The notes beneath the pieces are model-generated. The model saw only the letters and a program-made list of their open reading frames with translations. It made no database searches and was not told where the DNA came from. A stretch of 64,000 nt of DNA, taken from positions 62,001 to 126,000 of the forward strand of contig BOKS01000007.1 of assembly GCA_016861105.1 (NCBI GenBank), written 5' to 3'. This stretch comes from Betaproteobacteria bacterium. GTDB taxonomy: Bacteria; Pseudomonadota; Gammaproteobacteria; Burkholderiales; Casimicrobiaceae. Positions 19,258-28,909 of the stretch are shown one piece after another (the first letter of the stretch is position 1; each line of letters starts with the position of its first letter). A program made the translations under genes and the position numbers.

Positions 19258-20324
19258 AGCCGCGCACGCTCGACGTCCTCGTGTTCGCGGCCGCGGCCGC
19301 GCTCGCCGCGCACGCGCTGCTCGAAGGGGGCGCGCCGGCGGAGGCCGCGCTGCTCGCTCCGCCGTTGCCCGAGCTTCTCTCGGCGACGGGGCTGCACGAG
19401 CCGGGCACCACGCGCCCGCGCCCCGATCACCTCGCATTCGCGCCGCAGTACCCGCTGTGGTCCGACGGCGCCGCGAAGCGCCGCTGGATCCACCTCCCGC
19501 CGGGAACGTCGATCGACGCGAGCGACCCGGACGCGTGGTCGTTCCCGCCGGGCACGCGGCTGTGGAAGGAGTTCGCGCACGGCCGCGCGGTGGAGACGCG
19601 CTACATCGAGCGGTTGGCGGACGGAACGTGGCGCTTCGCCACCTACGTGTGGGACGAGGACGGGCGCGAGGCGCGCCTCGCGCCCGAGGACGGCGCCGTG
19701 GTCGTGCGGGCGGACGTGCCGGGCGGCCGCTACGTGGTGCCGTCGCGGCAGGACTGCCTCGCCTGCCACGAGGGCCCGTCCGTCCCCGTCCTCGGGTTCT
19801 CGGCCCTGCAGCTCTCGCCGGACCGCGACGGCCTCGCGCCGCACGCCGAGGCGCGCGAGGACGCGCACGTCGGCCTCGCGGAAATGGCTGCGCGCGGCCT
19901 CGTGCGCGGCCTTCCGGCGGCGCTGCTCGACGTCCCGCCGCGCGTGGCCGGACGCACACCGGTCGAGCGCGCGGCGCTCGGCTACCTGCACGCGAACTGC
20001 GGCCACTGCCACAACGCGGGCGGCGCGCTCGACGGCATCGACCTCGCGCTCGCGCAGGACGCACGCGATCCGCAGCGCAGCGCGGCGCGCACGCTGCGCT
20101 CGCTGCTCGGCCACGACAGCCGCTTCCGCCCGCACGGCGCGGCGGCCACGCAACGCATCGCCTCCGACGGCGGTCCGTCGGTGCTCGCGCTGCGCATGCG
20201 CACCGACAACCCGCTCGCGCGGATGCCCCCGCTCGGGGTTGCGATCGCCGACGACGAGGGCATTGCCCTCGTCGAGCGATGGATCCACCACGACCTGCAA
20301 CGACCCTCGGAGACCCAGCGATGA
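19254..20324 (+). CDS. Secreted or anchored protein with two c-type heme motifs
   Basis: CLACH and CGHCH; N-terminal hydrophobic segment; ATGA overlap with the upstream gene. Confidence 0.8.
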   Translation: MKPRTLDVLVFAAAAALAAHALLEGGAPAEAALLAPPLPELLSATGLHEPGTTRPRPDHLAFAPQYPLWSDGAAKRRWIHLPPGTSIDASDPDAWSFPPGTRLWKEFAHGRAVETRYIERLADGTWRFATYVWDEDGREARLAPEDGAVVVRADVPGGRYVVPSRQDCLACHEGPSVPVLGFSALQLSPDRDGLAPHAEAREDAHVGLAEMAARGLVRGLPAALLDVPPRVAGRTPVERAALGYLHANCGHCHNAGGALDGIDLALAQDARDPQRSAARTLRSLLGHDSRFRPHGAAATQRIASDGGPSVLALRMRTDNPLARMPPLGVAIADDEGIALVERWIHHDLQRPSETQR

Positions 20325-20926
20325 ACCGTTCGAACCTCAAGGCCGCGGCATTCGCCGCGGCTGCCGCCGCGCTGCCCTGCCTCTGGCAGGCCGGCGCCAC
20401 CCCCGCGCTCGCGCAGGAGCCGGCGGCGAAGCCCGCCGCGCAGGCCGCGAAGGTCGAGCGCGGCCGCTACATCGTGTCCACCTCGGGCTGCCACGACTGC
20501 CACACGCCGTGGATCGTCGGGCCGAAGGGACCGGAGCCCGACATGACGCGCGCGCTGTCCGGCCACCCCGAGTCGATGACGCTGCCGCCGCCGCCGAAGG
20601 CGGACGGTCCGTGGGTCGTGACCGCCGCGGCCACCAACACCGCGTGGGCGGGGCCGTGGGGGATCAGCTTCACCGCCAACCTCACGCCCGACCCGGAGAC
20701 CGGGCTGGGCAAGTGGACCGAGCGCAACTTCCGGGAGACGATCCGCTCCGGCCGTCACATGGGCCGCGGCCGCCCCGTGCTGCCGCCGATGCCGGTGCAG
20801 GTGTACCGCAACTGGACCGACGCCGACTTCGAGGCGGTGTACGCCTACCTGCAGTCGATTCCCGCGATCCGCAACCGCGTGCCCGAGCCGCTGCCTCCGG
20901 CGGCGCCGGTGGCCGCGTCGCGCTAG
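20321..20926 (+). CDS. c-type cytochrome, one CXXCH
   Basis: Signal peptide, RGRYIVSTSGCHDCHTPW, ATGA overlap with the upstream gene. Confidence 0.85.
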   Translation: MNRSNLKAAAFAAAAAALPCLWQAGATPALAQEPAAKPAAQAAKVERGRYIVSTSGCHDCHTPWIVGPKGPEPDMTRALSGHPESMTLPPPPKADGPWVVTAAATNTAWAGPWGISFTANLTPDPETGLGKWTERNFRETIRSGRHMGRGRPVLPPMPVQVYRNWTDADFEAVYAYLQSIPAIRNRVPEPLPPAAPVAASR

Positions 20927-20936
20927 CGAGCTTCGC

Positions 20937-20968
20937 CGCTGCCGGGCGGCGCGCTCCGCCCGGCAGCG
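20937..20968 (+). terminator. Strong 13-bp stem hairpin downstream of the cytochrome operon
   Basis: CGCTGCCGGGCGG-CGCGCT-CCGCCCGGCAGCG perfect arms, 10 bp after the stop at 20926; no T tract. Confidence 0.6.
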
Positions 20969-21079
20969 TACGCGCCGCGCCCGCGGCGCTTCGCCGCCGG
21001 CCGCGTGCCCGGTGCTACAGTGCGATGGCGCCACGGCCCGCGCACCGATCCTGCGACGCGCCGCGGACGGGGGGACCTC

Positions 21080-22891
21080 ATGCGCTGCCTGCCTCGTCGC
21101 CTGCCATCGCGCCGCGGTTGCCTCGCGCGCGGCGCGTTCGCAGTGCTGACGCTCGCCTTCGCGGCCGCGGCCGCGGGCGCCGGCGATCCCGCGAAGGTCC
21201 TGCGCGTCGCGTTCCCCGACGTGAGCGGGCTCGATCCGCAGCAGATCTCGGACCTGTACTCCGTCCGCATCGCCCAGCAGATCTTCGAGTCGCTCTACGA
21301 GTTCGACTATCTCGCCGAGCCCGCGCGGGTCGTGCCGAACACCGCCGAGGACCTGCCGCGCATCGACGACGACGGCAGGCGCTGGACGATCCGCGTGAAG
21401 CGCGGCATCCGCTTCACCGACGATCCCGCGTTCGGCGGCCGGCCGCGCGAGCTCGTCGCCGAGGACTACGTCTACTCGATCAAGCGCTCGCTCGATCCGG
21501 CGCTGCGCACGGGCGGCGACGCGGCGCTCACCGACCTCATCGTGGGCGCGCGCGCCGTGGTGGACGCGGCGCGCCGTCCCGGCGGCCGCTTCGACTACGA
21601 CGCGCCGATCGAGGGGCTGCGCGCGCTCGACCGCCACACCCTCGCGATCCGCCTGGTCGCGCCCGACTACACGCTGCTCGAGCGCCTCGCGGCGTGGCGC
21701 TCGCTCGCGGTCGCGCGCGAGGTGATCGAGGCCCGCGGCGCCGACACGTCGGTCGCGCCGGTCGGCACCGGCCCGTTCCGGTTGCTGCAGTGGAAGCGCG
21801 GGTCGCAGATCGTGCTCGAGGCCAACCCCGGCTACCGGCCGCTCGCCTTTCCCGCCGTCGCGCCGCGGTACGCCGCGCTCGCGGCCGAGATGAAGGGGGT
21901 GCGGCTGCCCGCCCTCGGTCGCATCGAGATCGCGATCATCGAGGAGCAGGTGCCGGAGCTCCTCGAGTTCGAGCGCGGCCGGCTCGACTACGCCCTGCTC
22001 GGCGGCGCGGCGGCGCGCCGGCTGCTCGACGGCGGCCGGCTGCGGTCCGAGGCCGCGCAGCGCGGCATCCGCCACGTCCGCTACGTGGTGCCGGCGCTGC
22101 TCTACACGTACTTCAACCTCGACGACCCGGTGGTCGGCGGGGACGCGCCCGAGCGCATCGCGCTGCGGCGCGCCATCGGCCTCGGATTCGACGTCCCCGA
22201 GGCGATCCGCGTGATCGACGGCGGCGACGGCGTGCCGGCCTCGCAGCTGCTGCCGCCGGGCGTCGACGGCCACGATCCGCGCGCCGGGGCGAAGGCCCTG
22301 CACGACCCGGCGGCCGCGCGCGCATTGCTCGACCGCTTCGGCTATCGCGACCGCGACGGCGACGGGTTCCGCGAGCGTCCCGACGGCAGCCCGCTCGCGC
22401 TCGTGACCGCGTCGACGCCCGACTCGATCGCGCGGCAGAACGACGAGCTGTGGGTGAAGAGCATGAAGGCGATCGGCCTGCGCGTGAGCCCGCGGTCGGC
22501 GCCGTTCGCCGACCTCCTCAAGCAGGCCGCCGCCGGCCAGTTGCAGATGTTCGACCTCGGCTACCGCTCGCCGAGCCCCTCCGGTTACGCGATCCTCGCG
22601 ACGCTGTGGGGCCGCTCGCCACCGGACACGAACCACTCGCGCTTTCGCAATGCCGACTACGACGCGGCCTACGAGGCGTTCCTGCGCACGCCGCCCGGCG
22701 CGCAGCGCGACGCGATCGCGCGGCGCATGTCGGCGATCGTGTCCGCGTATGCGCCCATCGCGTACCGCTCGTACCCGGTGGGGCACGCGTTCGCGCAACC
22801 GTGGGTCAAGGGCTTCCATCCGACCACGTTCGGCACCACGTGGAAGTACCTGGACATCGACGTCGCGCGGCAGCGCACCGCGCGCCGGTGA
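21080..22891 (+). CDS. ABC transporter substrate-binding protein, family 5 (oligopeptide type)
   Basis: Signal peptide; LDPQQISDLYSVRIAQQIFESLYEFDY, DYVYSIKRSLDP, VGTGPFRLLQWKRGSQIVLEANPGYR. Confidence 0.9.
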   Translation: MRCLPRRLPSRRGCLARGAFAVLTLAFAAAAAGAGDPAKVLRVAFPDVSGLDPQQISDLYSVRIAQQIFESLYEFDYLAEPARVVPNTAEDLPRIDDDGRRWTIRVKRGIRFTDDPAFGGRPRELVAEDYVYSIKRSLDPALRTGGDAALTDLIVGARAVVDAARRPGGRFDYDAPIEGLRALDRHTLAIRLVAPDYTLLERLAAWRSLAVAREVIEARGADTSVAPVGTGPFRLLQWKRGSQIVLEANPGYRPLAFPAVAPRYAALAAEMKGVRLPALGRIEIAIIEEQVPELLEFERGRLDYALLGGAAARRLLDGGRLRSEAAQRGIRHVRYVVPALLYTYFNLDDPVVGGDAPERIALRRAIGLGFDVPEAIRVIDGGDGVPASQLLPPGVDGHDPRAGAKALHDPAAARALLDRFGYRDRDGDGFRERPDGSPLALVTASTPDSIARQNDELWVKSMKAIGLRVSPRSAPFADLLKQAAAGQLQMFDLGYRSPSPSGYAILATLWGRSPPDTNHSRFRNADYDAAYEAFLRTPPGAQRDAIARRMSAIVSAYAPIAYRSYPVGHAFAQPWVKGFHPTTFGTTWKYLDIDVARQRTARR

Positions 22892-23049
22892 AGGCGCGGG
22901 TGCCTGCGCGAAGTCGGGCGTGAACGGCGGGTGCGCGCGCGCCACGCCGTTCCTCGCGGAGCACCCCTCGGGCGCCGGGCTCCTGAGCGCGATGCCTCGA
23001 GAGGTCGCGACGGTTGGCGAACCCCGGGGTCCGTGCGACGTGCGTGCTC

Positions 23050-23333
23050 GTCGTTACCGGGGAAGCGGGGCTGGTGACGATGCCGGCCAGCGATCGGCGC
23101 GGCGTCGAAAGACGCCGGGTCCCCGTCTTCGAGGGGACGGCGACGGGGGAGGATCGACCGCTGGACTCCTCCTTCGTGGAACGACGACGGAAGCGGTCGG
23201 CAGGCTGCGCGTGCCGGCGCGACGCCGGGTTCCTGCATGGCGAATGACCACGAGCGGGCCCGCTCGCACGGGCGCGACGACGCGATGGGTGCTGCTCCCG
23301 TCGTCGTCCCGCGAAAGCGTGGGCCCGCCGTCG
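23050..23333. repeat. Cluster of degenerate copies of a GGRTTCCCGCTTTCGCGGGAAYGACG-type palindromic intergenic repeat
   Basis: Imperfect copies near 23050-23071, 23111-23145, 23162-23190, 23221-23252, 23301-23333. Confidence 0.6.
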
Positions 23334-23456
23334 TTCTGCGCCTTTCTCCTTCGCGCGTGCGGCGAGGCCGTGACGCGCGCCTGCCCGGCGCGTCGGCCGT
23401 CACGCCGGGCTGCCCTCGTCGACGTGCGGGAGGATCGCGGTCACGTGCGTGCGCGG

Positions 23457-23702
23457 TCAGACGTCGCGGCTCCACGCGCCGGTGGCGACCTGATTCAGGT
23501 AGCCCCGGCTGACGCCGATGTCCTTGAGCTCGCGATCGTTCATCTGCGCGAGCGTGGCGCGGTCGCTCGCCGTCTTCGCGCGCAGCGCGAGCCACGCGTC
23601 GAGGTCGTGCGCGATGCGCGCGAGACCCGCGGCCGCGGCGCGCAGCGCGTGGGCGAGGGTGAGCAGCGTGGCGGGTCCGGCGCGTGTGGCGAGGGTTTGC
23701 AT
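23457..23702 (-). CDS. DUF1127 family small protein
   Basis: C-terminal LAQMNDRELKDIGVSRGYLNQVATG motif. Confidence 0.85.
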   Translation of the reverse strand: MQTLATRAGPATLLTLAHALRAAAAGLARIAHDLDAWLALRAKTASDRATLAQMNDRELKDIGVSRGYLNQVATGAWSRDV

Positions 23703-23755
23703 GTCGTTGCTCCGTGGCTGTCGTTCGGTTCGTCTTGTCGTATCCGCCGGGACGA

Positions 23756-24052
23756 TCAGGCCTCCGGCGTGCTGCCTTGCGCGGTCCCCGCGGCGTGCGC
23801 GTCCAGCACGCGCTCGATCACCTCGGGCAGCGCGAGGAAGAGCTCGGCGCGGTCGCGCACCACGATCGTCGGCAGGCGGTAGACCGGGCCGTTCGCCGTC
23901 ACCTCGCCGGTGAACTCGGCCGCGATGGCCGGCGGCGGACGTCCGCTCGCGGCTTCGACCTGCACGGCGGCGAGCACGCCGGCGGTGAGCGCGACCGCGG
24001 CGGCGCCGGCGAGGGCGCGCGGCAGGACGTCAAGGCGGAAAGTCGGGTTCAT
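23756..24052 (-). CDS. Hypothetical small protein with N-terminal hydrophobic segment
   Basis: 98 aa ORF, divergent from the LysR gene and upstream of the DUF1127 gene. Confidence 0.55.
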   Translation of the reverse strand: MNPTFRLDVLPRALAGAAAVALTAGVLAAVQVEAASGRPPPAIAAEFTGEVTANGPVYRLPTIVVRDRAELFLALPEVIERVLDAHAAGTAQGSTPEA

Positions 24053-24184
24053 CGTGCTCTCCTCGTGCAGGTTCGTTGCACGCTGGTCAGATTAGTGATC
24101 CAATGAGCAGCACGGAAGCGATATCTTTTGACCGATTTGGTCGTTTTTGCTTACCAAGGGTCTCCTGCCGTCCTCGTCTCCTCG

Positions 24185-25183
24185 ATGTCACGGCTTCCAC
24201 TCAACACGCTGGCCGCCTTCCGCACGGTCGCGGAGCTGCAGAACCTCCGCGCGGCCGCGGACAAGCTGCACCTCACGCACAGCGCGGTCAGCCAGCAGAT
24301 CCGCGGCCTCGAGGAGCATCTCGGCTTCGCGCTGTTCGATCGCCGCGGCCGCCGGGTCGTGCTGAATCCGGCCGGCGAAGCGTTGCTGCGCAGCGTGCAG
24401 GGCGCGCTCGAGCGGCTGGACGAGGGCGTTGCGGCCGCGCGCGCGGCGTCCGCGGGCGACGCGCAGCAACTTCGCGTCAGCGTGCTGCCGTCGTTCGCCC
24501 ATCGCTGGCTGCTGCCGCGCATCGCGCGCTGGCGGGCGCGCCATCCGGAGCTGATGCTCGACATCGACGCGACGCTGCGCCCTGTCGACCTGCTGCGCGA
24601 GGGCTTTCACGCTGCGGTGCGCGAAGGGCGCGGGCCGTGGCCCGGCCTCGCGTCCGAGCGCCTGTTCGATCACCGGAAGATCGTCGTCGGCTCGCCGGCC
24701 GCCGCGGGCCGGCTCGCGGGCGCGCCGATCGAGGCATTCGCGCGCGAGCCGCTGCTCGGCGAGGACGCGATGTGGAAGGACTGGTTCGCCGCCGCCGGGC
24801 TGGGCCTCGAGGTGCGGCCGGTCGCCGTGTTCAACGACGCGGGGCTGATGCTCCAGGCGGCCGAGCAGGACTTCGGCATCGCGGTGTCGCGCGAGCTGCT
24901 GGCCGCCGACGCGCTCGTCGCCGGACGCCTCGTCAGGCTGTCGCCGGTGGCGATCTCGCATCCGGACGTGCGTCCCTACCACTTCGTGTTCCCGCCGCAC
25001 CTCGCGCAGTGGCCGCCCCTCGTCTCGTTCAAGCAGTGGCTGCACGACGAGCTCGAACGCTTGCGCGCGGCGATCGCCGTGCTCGCGGACAGGCCGGCGA
25101 CGGGCGGCGGGACACCCGGCCGGCGCGCGCGCGGCGCCAGGGCGCCGGCCGCGAAGGGTCGTGGCGCCGGCGCGGCTCCCTAG
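24185..25183 (+). CDS. LysR family transcriptional regulator (GcvA-like)
   Basis: LPLNTLAAFRTVAELQNLRAAADKLHLTHSAVSQQIRGLEEHLGFALFDRRGR. Confidence 0.93.
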   Translation: MSRLPLNTLAAFRTVAELQNLRAAADKLHLTHSAVSQQIRGLEEHLGFALFDRRGRRVVLNPAGEALLRSVQGALERLDEGVAAARAASAGDAQQLRVSVLPSFAHRWLLPRIARWRARHPELMLDIDATLRPVDLLREGFHAAVREGRGPWPGLASERLFDHRKIVVGSPAAAGRLAGAPIEAFAREPLLGEDAMWKDWFAAAGLGLEVRPVAVFNDAGLMLQAAEQDFGIAVSRELLAADALVAGRLVRLSPVAISHPDVRPYHFVFPPHLAQWPPLVSFKQWLHDELERLRAAIAVLADRPATGGGTPGRRARGARAPAAKGRGAGAAP

Positions 25184-25307
25184 TTCGCGATGCGGGCGCG
25201 CGCATTGCGCGGCCGCACGGCGATCGTGACCATGCGCGCCGCCGCGCATGCGGCGCGACGATCGCTGCGAGTGCGGCGCGGCGCGCGAGGCGCGACGCCG
25301 CGCGCGT

Positions 25308-26492
25308 TCACGGCGGCGTGACGATGTCGACCTGGATCTGGCACAAGAGCAGCGTGCCGTGGATCCCGTCGTTGACGCCGCCGTCCAGGAACAGGCCGAA
25401 CCGGTACGTCTTGTCCGGCGCGAGGGCGAGCGGCGGCGCGAGCACGGTGGCGCTGGCGATGCTGCCGGGGTTCGCGGTGGCCGACGACGGGAACTGGTCG
25501 ACCATCCAGTTGCCGACGTGGCCCCACGTCGTGCCGCCGTCGGTGGAGTACCGCCAGTAGCCGCGCGACACGACCGGGAGCTGGGCCGGATACGCGTGGT
25601 AGGTCGCCGTGAAGCGCGCCGAGCGGGCGAAGCCGCCGGTCGCGAAGTCGCCCGTCGCGCACGCGAGCAGCCCGGGCGGGGTGTTCTCGTTCGGAAGCAC
25701 GAAGTTCTGCAGCTGCGCCTGGTTGTGCAGCGCCTCCGGCGCCAGCGCCCTGCCGAGGCGGTTCATGAAGAGCGCCATCTGCGCGCGCGTGACCGTCAGC
25801 GTGGGGCAGTACTGCGTCGCCGAGCAACCGGAGGTGACGCCGCGGTTCTTCAGCCAGATCGTGGCCTGGCAGAACGACTCGTCGGCGGCGACGTCGGAGA
25901 ACCCGGCGCACGGGTCCGTCGGCGCGACGGCGGCGAAATCCAGCCGCACGTTGTCGTAGTAGCCCGTGATGGGCTGACTGAACGAGTTGCCCGCCGCGAG
26001 TCCGAAGCGCGTGGCGGTTGCGCCCGAGAAGTCCGGCTGGTCGGGACCGGGACCGTCGAGCTTGACGAACGACGCCGCATCGAACGTGCCGTTGAACACG
26101 CGCGTCGTCCACGTGGCCGGCGTCCCGGTGTCGCCGAGGGCCCGGCGATAGAAGGTCCCGCCCTGCTCGACGAGCAGCTCGACCGCCTGGAGGCCGGGGC
26201 TTCCCAGCAGGACGTCCACCGTGAGCGTGAACGCCGTTCCCGCGAGCGCGACGCTGGCCACGTAATCCGACTTGAGGCCGTAGCCGTAGGCCGTGCCCGA
26301 CGGGGTGCTGGTGGTCAACGTCAGGCGCGCGCCGGGATTCCCGCCGCTGGCCTCGCGGGACGCGGTCGCGCTCGTCCCGTGGGATCCGAAGGTCCAGGAC
26401 GAGAAGTCGCCGTCGTTGACGACCACTGTGCCGTGCGCCACGCCTGCCGCGAGCGCGACCAGGCATGCAACGGTTGCGATCCATCGCGTCAT
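25308..26492 (-). CDS. Secreted protein with S-layer-homology-like segment
   Basis: Signal peptide; FSDVAADESFCQATIWLKNRGVTSGCSATQYCPTLTVTRAQMALFMNRLG. Confidence 0.75.
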   Translation of the reverse strand: MTRWIATVACLVALAAGVAHGTVVVNDGDFSSWTFGSHGTSATASREASGGNPGARLTLTTSTPSGTAYGYGLKSDYVASVALAGTAFTLTVDVLLGSPGLQAVELLVEQGGTFYRRALGDTGTPATWTTRVFNGTFDAASFVKLDGPGPDQPDFSGATATRFGLAAGNSFSQPITGYYDNVRLDFAAVAPTDPCAGFSDVAADESFCQATIWLKNRGVTSGCSATQYCPTLTVTRAQMALFMNRLGRALAPEALHNQAQLQNFVLPNENTPPGLLACATGDFATGGFARSARFTATYHAYPAQLPVVSRGYWRYSTDGGTTWGHVGNWMVDQFPSSATANPGSIASATVLAPPLALAPDKTYRFGLFLDGGVNDGIHGTLLLCQIQVDIVTPP

Positions 26493-26679
26493 CGGGTCCC
26501 CCTCGATCGGGAAGTCGGGCCAGGCTGCGGCGACGTTAGCACGGGCGACGCGGCTCGTCCTCGCATGAACATGGGATGGCCGCCGGGCGGGCCTGCCGGC
26601 CTGGTCCGGCGCGGGCTGTTACCGGCACCGGCCATCCAACGGTCCCACGCCGGCCGCGCGTCCGTGGTCAAATCGCGCG

Positions 26680-28875
26680 ATGCGGGAGGACGGTCGAGCG
26701 TCGGGCGAGCGGACGTACCTGGACGTCGGGGCAGGCGACCCCGAGGCGCCCGCGAACGCCATCCCCAACGTCCTCGCCAACCTCGTCGAGACGGAGACGT
26801 GGCGCAACTCGGCCACGGTGATCGTCGCGCTGCTGATGACCGGGTTGGGCTGGTGGGCCTACCACGGCGTGCGCGACGCGATGGCGCGCACCCAGGCCGC
26901 CGGCCTCGATGCCATCCTGGGCACGGTGGTGCGCGGGATCGACGTCTGGGTGAACGAATACCGGCTCGAGGTGACGCGCATCGCCGGCCATCCTGCCGTC
27001 GCCGAGCGCGCGGTGCGGCTCGCGGTCGCGGCGCGTACGAGCGTGCCGGCGGCGTGCGGCATGCACGAGGACGACGAACTGCGCGAGGCGGTGCCGAGGC
27101 TCGCGCAGTCCGCCGACATCGTCGCGTTCGCCGTCCTCGACCGCGAGGGCCGGCTCCTCGCGACGAATCTGCCGACGCCCTGCGGCGAGCGCATCCGCGC
27201 TCCCGAGTTCCGTCAGCGGCTCGACCGCGCGCTCGACGGCGCGCAGCAGTTCGTCGCGCCGCGCCCCGACCCGCAGCTCGTCTACGAGTCGGCGCGCAAC
27301 GGCGGGCGGCGTCCGCTCGCCTGGGAGCTGGCGCCGGTGCGCGGGACCGATGGCTCCGTGGTCGCCGTGCTCGGCCTCGGCGTGCTCGCCGACCGCGAGT
27401 TCGCGCGCCTGTTCGCCTCGGCGCGTGCCGGCGGCACGACCGAGGCGTACGCGTTCGGCGAGGACGCCGTGCTGGTGACGTCGACGAACTTCGCGAACGA
27501 CCTCGTGGAAACCGGCGTCTATCGCAGCCCCACCGGCTCGGCCGTGTTCGTCGTGCCGGTCCGCGATCCGGGCGGCGATCTCACGACCGGGCATCGGCCG
27601 CGCCTCGAGCCCGCAGCGCGGCCGCTCACGCAGGCCGCGGCGCTGGCGATCGCCGCGAAGTCCAAGGCCGAGAGCGACCAGCGCGGCACGATCCTCGAGC
27701 CGTATCGCAGCTACACGGGCCGCGAAGTGCTGGGCGCCTGGCGCTGGCTGCCGGCCTACGACCTCGGCGTCGTCGCCGAGCGCGGCGTCGACGAGGCCTT
27801 CGCGGCGCTGCGCTACCTGCGCATCGCGTTCGCCGTCATCGGCGGGTTCATCCTCATCTCGATCGTCGCCGCCGTCTGGTCGGGCACGTCGATCGCCCGG
27901 CTGCAGCGCCAGTTCGGCCGCCTGCAGCGCCTCGGCGCCTACACGCTGGAGCGCGAGATCAGCGAGGGCGGCATGGCGAAGATCTACCTGGCGCGCCACT
28001 CGCTGCTCAAGCGCCCCACGGCCGTCAAGGTGCTGAAGAAGACGATCGGCTCGGACGAGTTCGTGCACCGCTTCGAGCGCGAGGTGCAGCTCGCGAGCCA
28101 GCTGCGCCACCCGAACACCGTGCAGATCTACGACTTCGGCCGCACGCGCGACGGCCAGCCCTACTACGTGATGGAGTACCTGAACGGCGTGACGCTGACC
28201 GAGCTGGTCAACGACGCCGGGCCGGTGCCGCCGGGCCGCACGATCCACATCCTGCGGCAGGTCGCGGCGGCCCTGCGGGAGGCCCACCTGCTCGGCCTCG
28301 TGCACCGCGACGTCAAGCCGGACAACATCATGCTGTGCCGGCGCGGCGAGGACGACTTCATCAAGCTGCTCGACTTCGGGCTGGTCAAGGACATCGAGAG
28401 CGAGCAGACGCGCGACGTGACCAAGCAGATGCGCATCCTCGGCACGCCGCGCTACATGTCGCCGGAACGCATCCGCAACCCGGCGGACGTCGACGCGCGC
28501 TCCGACCTCTACGCGCTGGGCGCCGTCGGCTACTTCCTGCTGACCGGTCGGCACCTCTTCGACAGCGACGACAGTGCGGACGTCGGGCAGCAGGTGCTGC
28601 ACGCGCCGGCGCCCCGGGTCTGCGCATCGGCGCCCGCGGTGCCGGAGGCGCTCGACGCCCTGATCGCGGCCTGCCTCGAGAAGGAGCCGGCGCGACGGCC
28701 GCCGTCGGCGCAGGCGTTCATCGAGGCGCTCGACCGCATCGCCGGCCCGCTCGCGTGGACGCAGCGCGACGCGACGGCGTGGTGGGAGGACTACGAGGCG
28801 CGGCGCAAGGCGGCGGCCGCAACGCCGCCAGCGACGCAGGCGGCGGCCCGCGAGAAGAGCGGCACGGCGGCCTGA
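26680..28875 (+). CDS. Membrane Ser/Thr protein kinase with N-terminal Cache-like sensor
   Basis: Two TM segments flanking an about 300-aa domain, then Hanks kinase with ISEGGMAKIYLARH, AVKVLKK, HRDVKPDNIML, LLDFGLVKD, GTPRYMSPE. Confidence 0.9.
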   Translation: MREDGRASGERTYLDVGAGDPEAPANAIPNVLANLVETETWRNSATVIVALLMTGLGWWAYHGVRDAMARTQAAGLDAILGTVVRGIDVWVNEYRLEVTRIAGHPAVAERAVRLAVAARTSVPAACGMHEDDELREAVPRLAQSADIVAFAVLDREGRLLATNLPTPCGERIRAPEFRQRLDRALDGAQQFVAPRPDPQLVYESARNGGRRPLAWELAPVRGTDGSVVAVLGLGVLADREFARLFASARAGGTTEAYAFGEDAVLVTSTNFANDLVETGVYRSPTGSAVFVVPVRDPGGDLTTGHRPRLEPAARPLTQAAALAIAAKSKAESDQRGTILEPYRSYTGREVLGAWRWLPAYDLGVVAERGVDEAFAALRYLRIAFAVIGGFILISIVAAVWSGTSIARLQRQFGRLQRLGAYTLEREISEGGMAKIYLARHSLLKRPTAVKVLKKTIGSDEFVHRFEREVQLASQLRHPNTVQIYDFGRTRDGQPYYVMEYLNGVTLTELVNDAGPVPPGRTIHILRQVAAALREAHLLGLVHRDVKPDNIMLCRRGEDDFIKLLDFGLVKDIESEQTRDVTKQMRILGTPRYMSPERIRNPADVDARSDLYALGAVGYFLLTGRHLFDSDDSADVGQQVLHAPAPRVCASAPAVPEALDALIAACLEKEPARRPPSAQAFIEALDRIAGPLAWTQRDATAWWEDYEARRKAAAATPPATQAAAREKSGTAA

Positions 28876-28909
28876 CGCGGGGCGCAGGCCGCCGCCCCGG
28901 CGTCAGGCC
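28869..28909. terminator. Convergent hairpin shared by the kinase gene and a short minus-strand ORF
   Basis: GGCCTGACGCGGGGC ... GCCCCGGCGTCAGGCC near-perfect arms; TGA of each gene lies in opposite arms. Confidence 0.6.
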
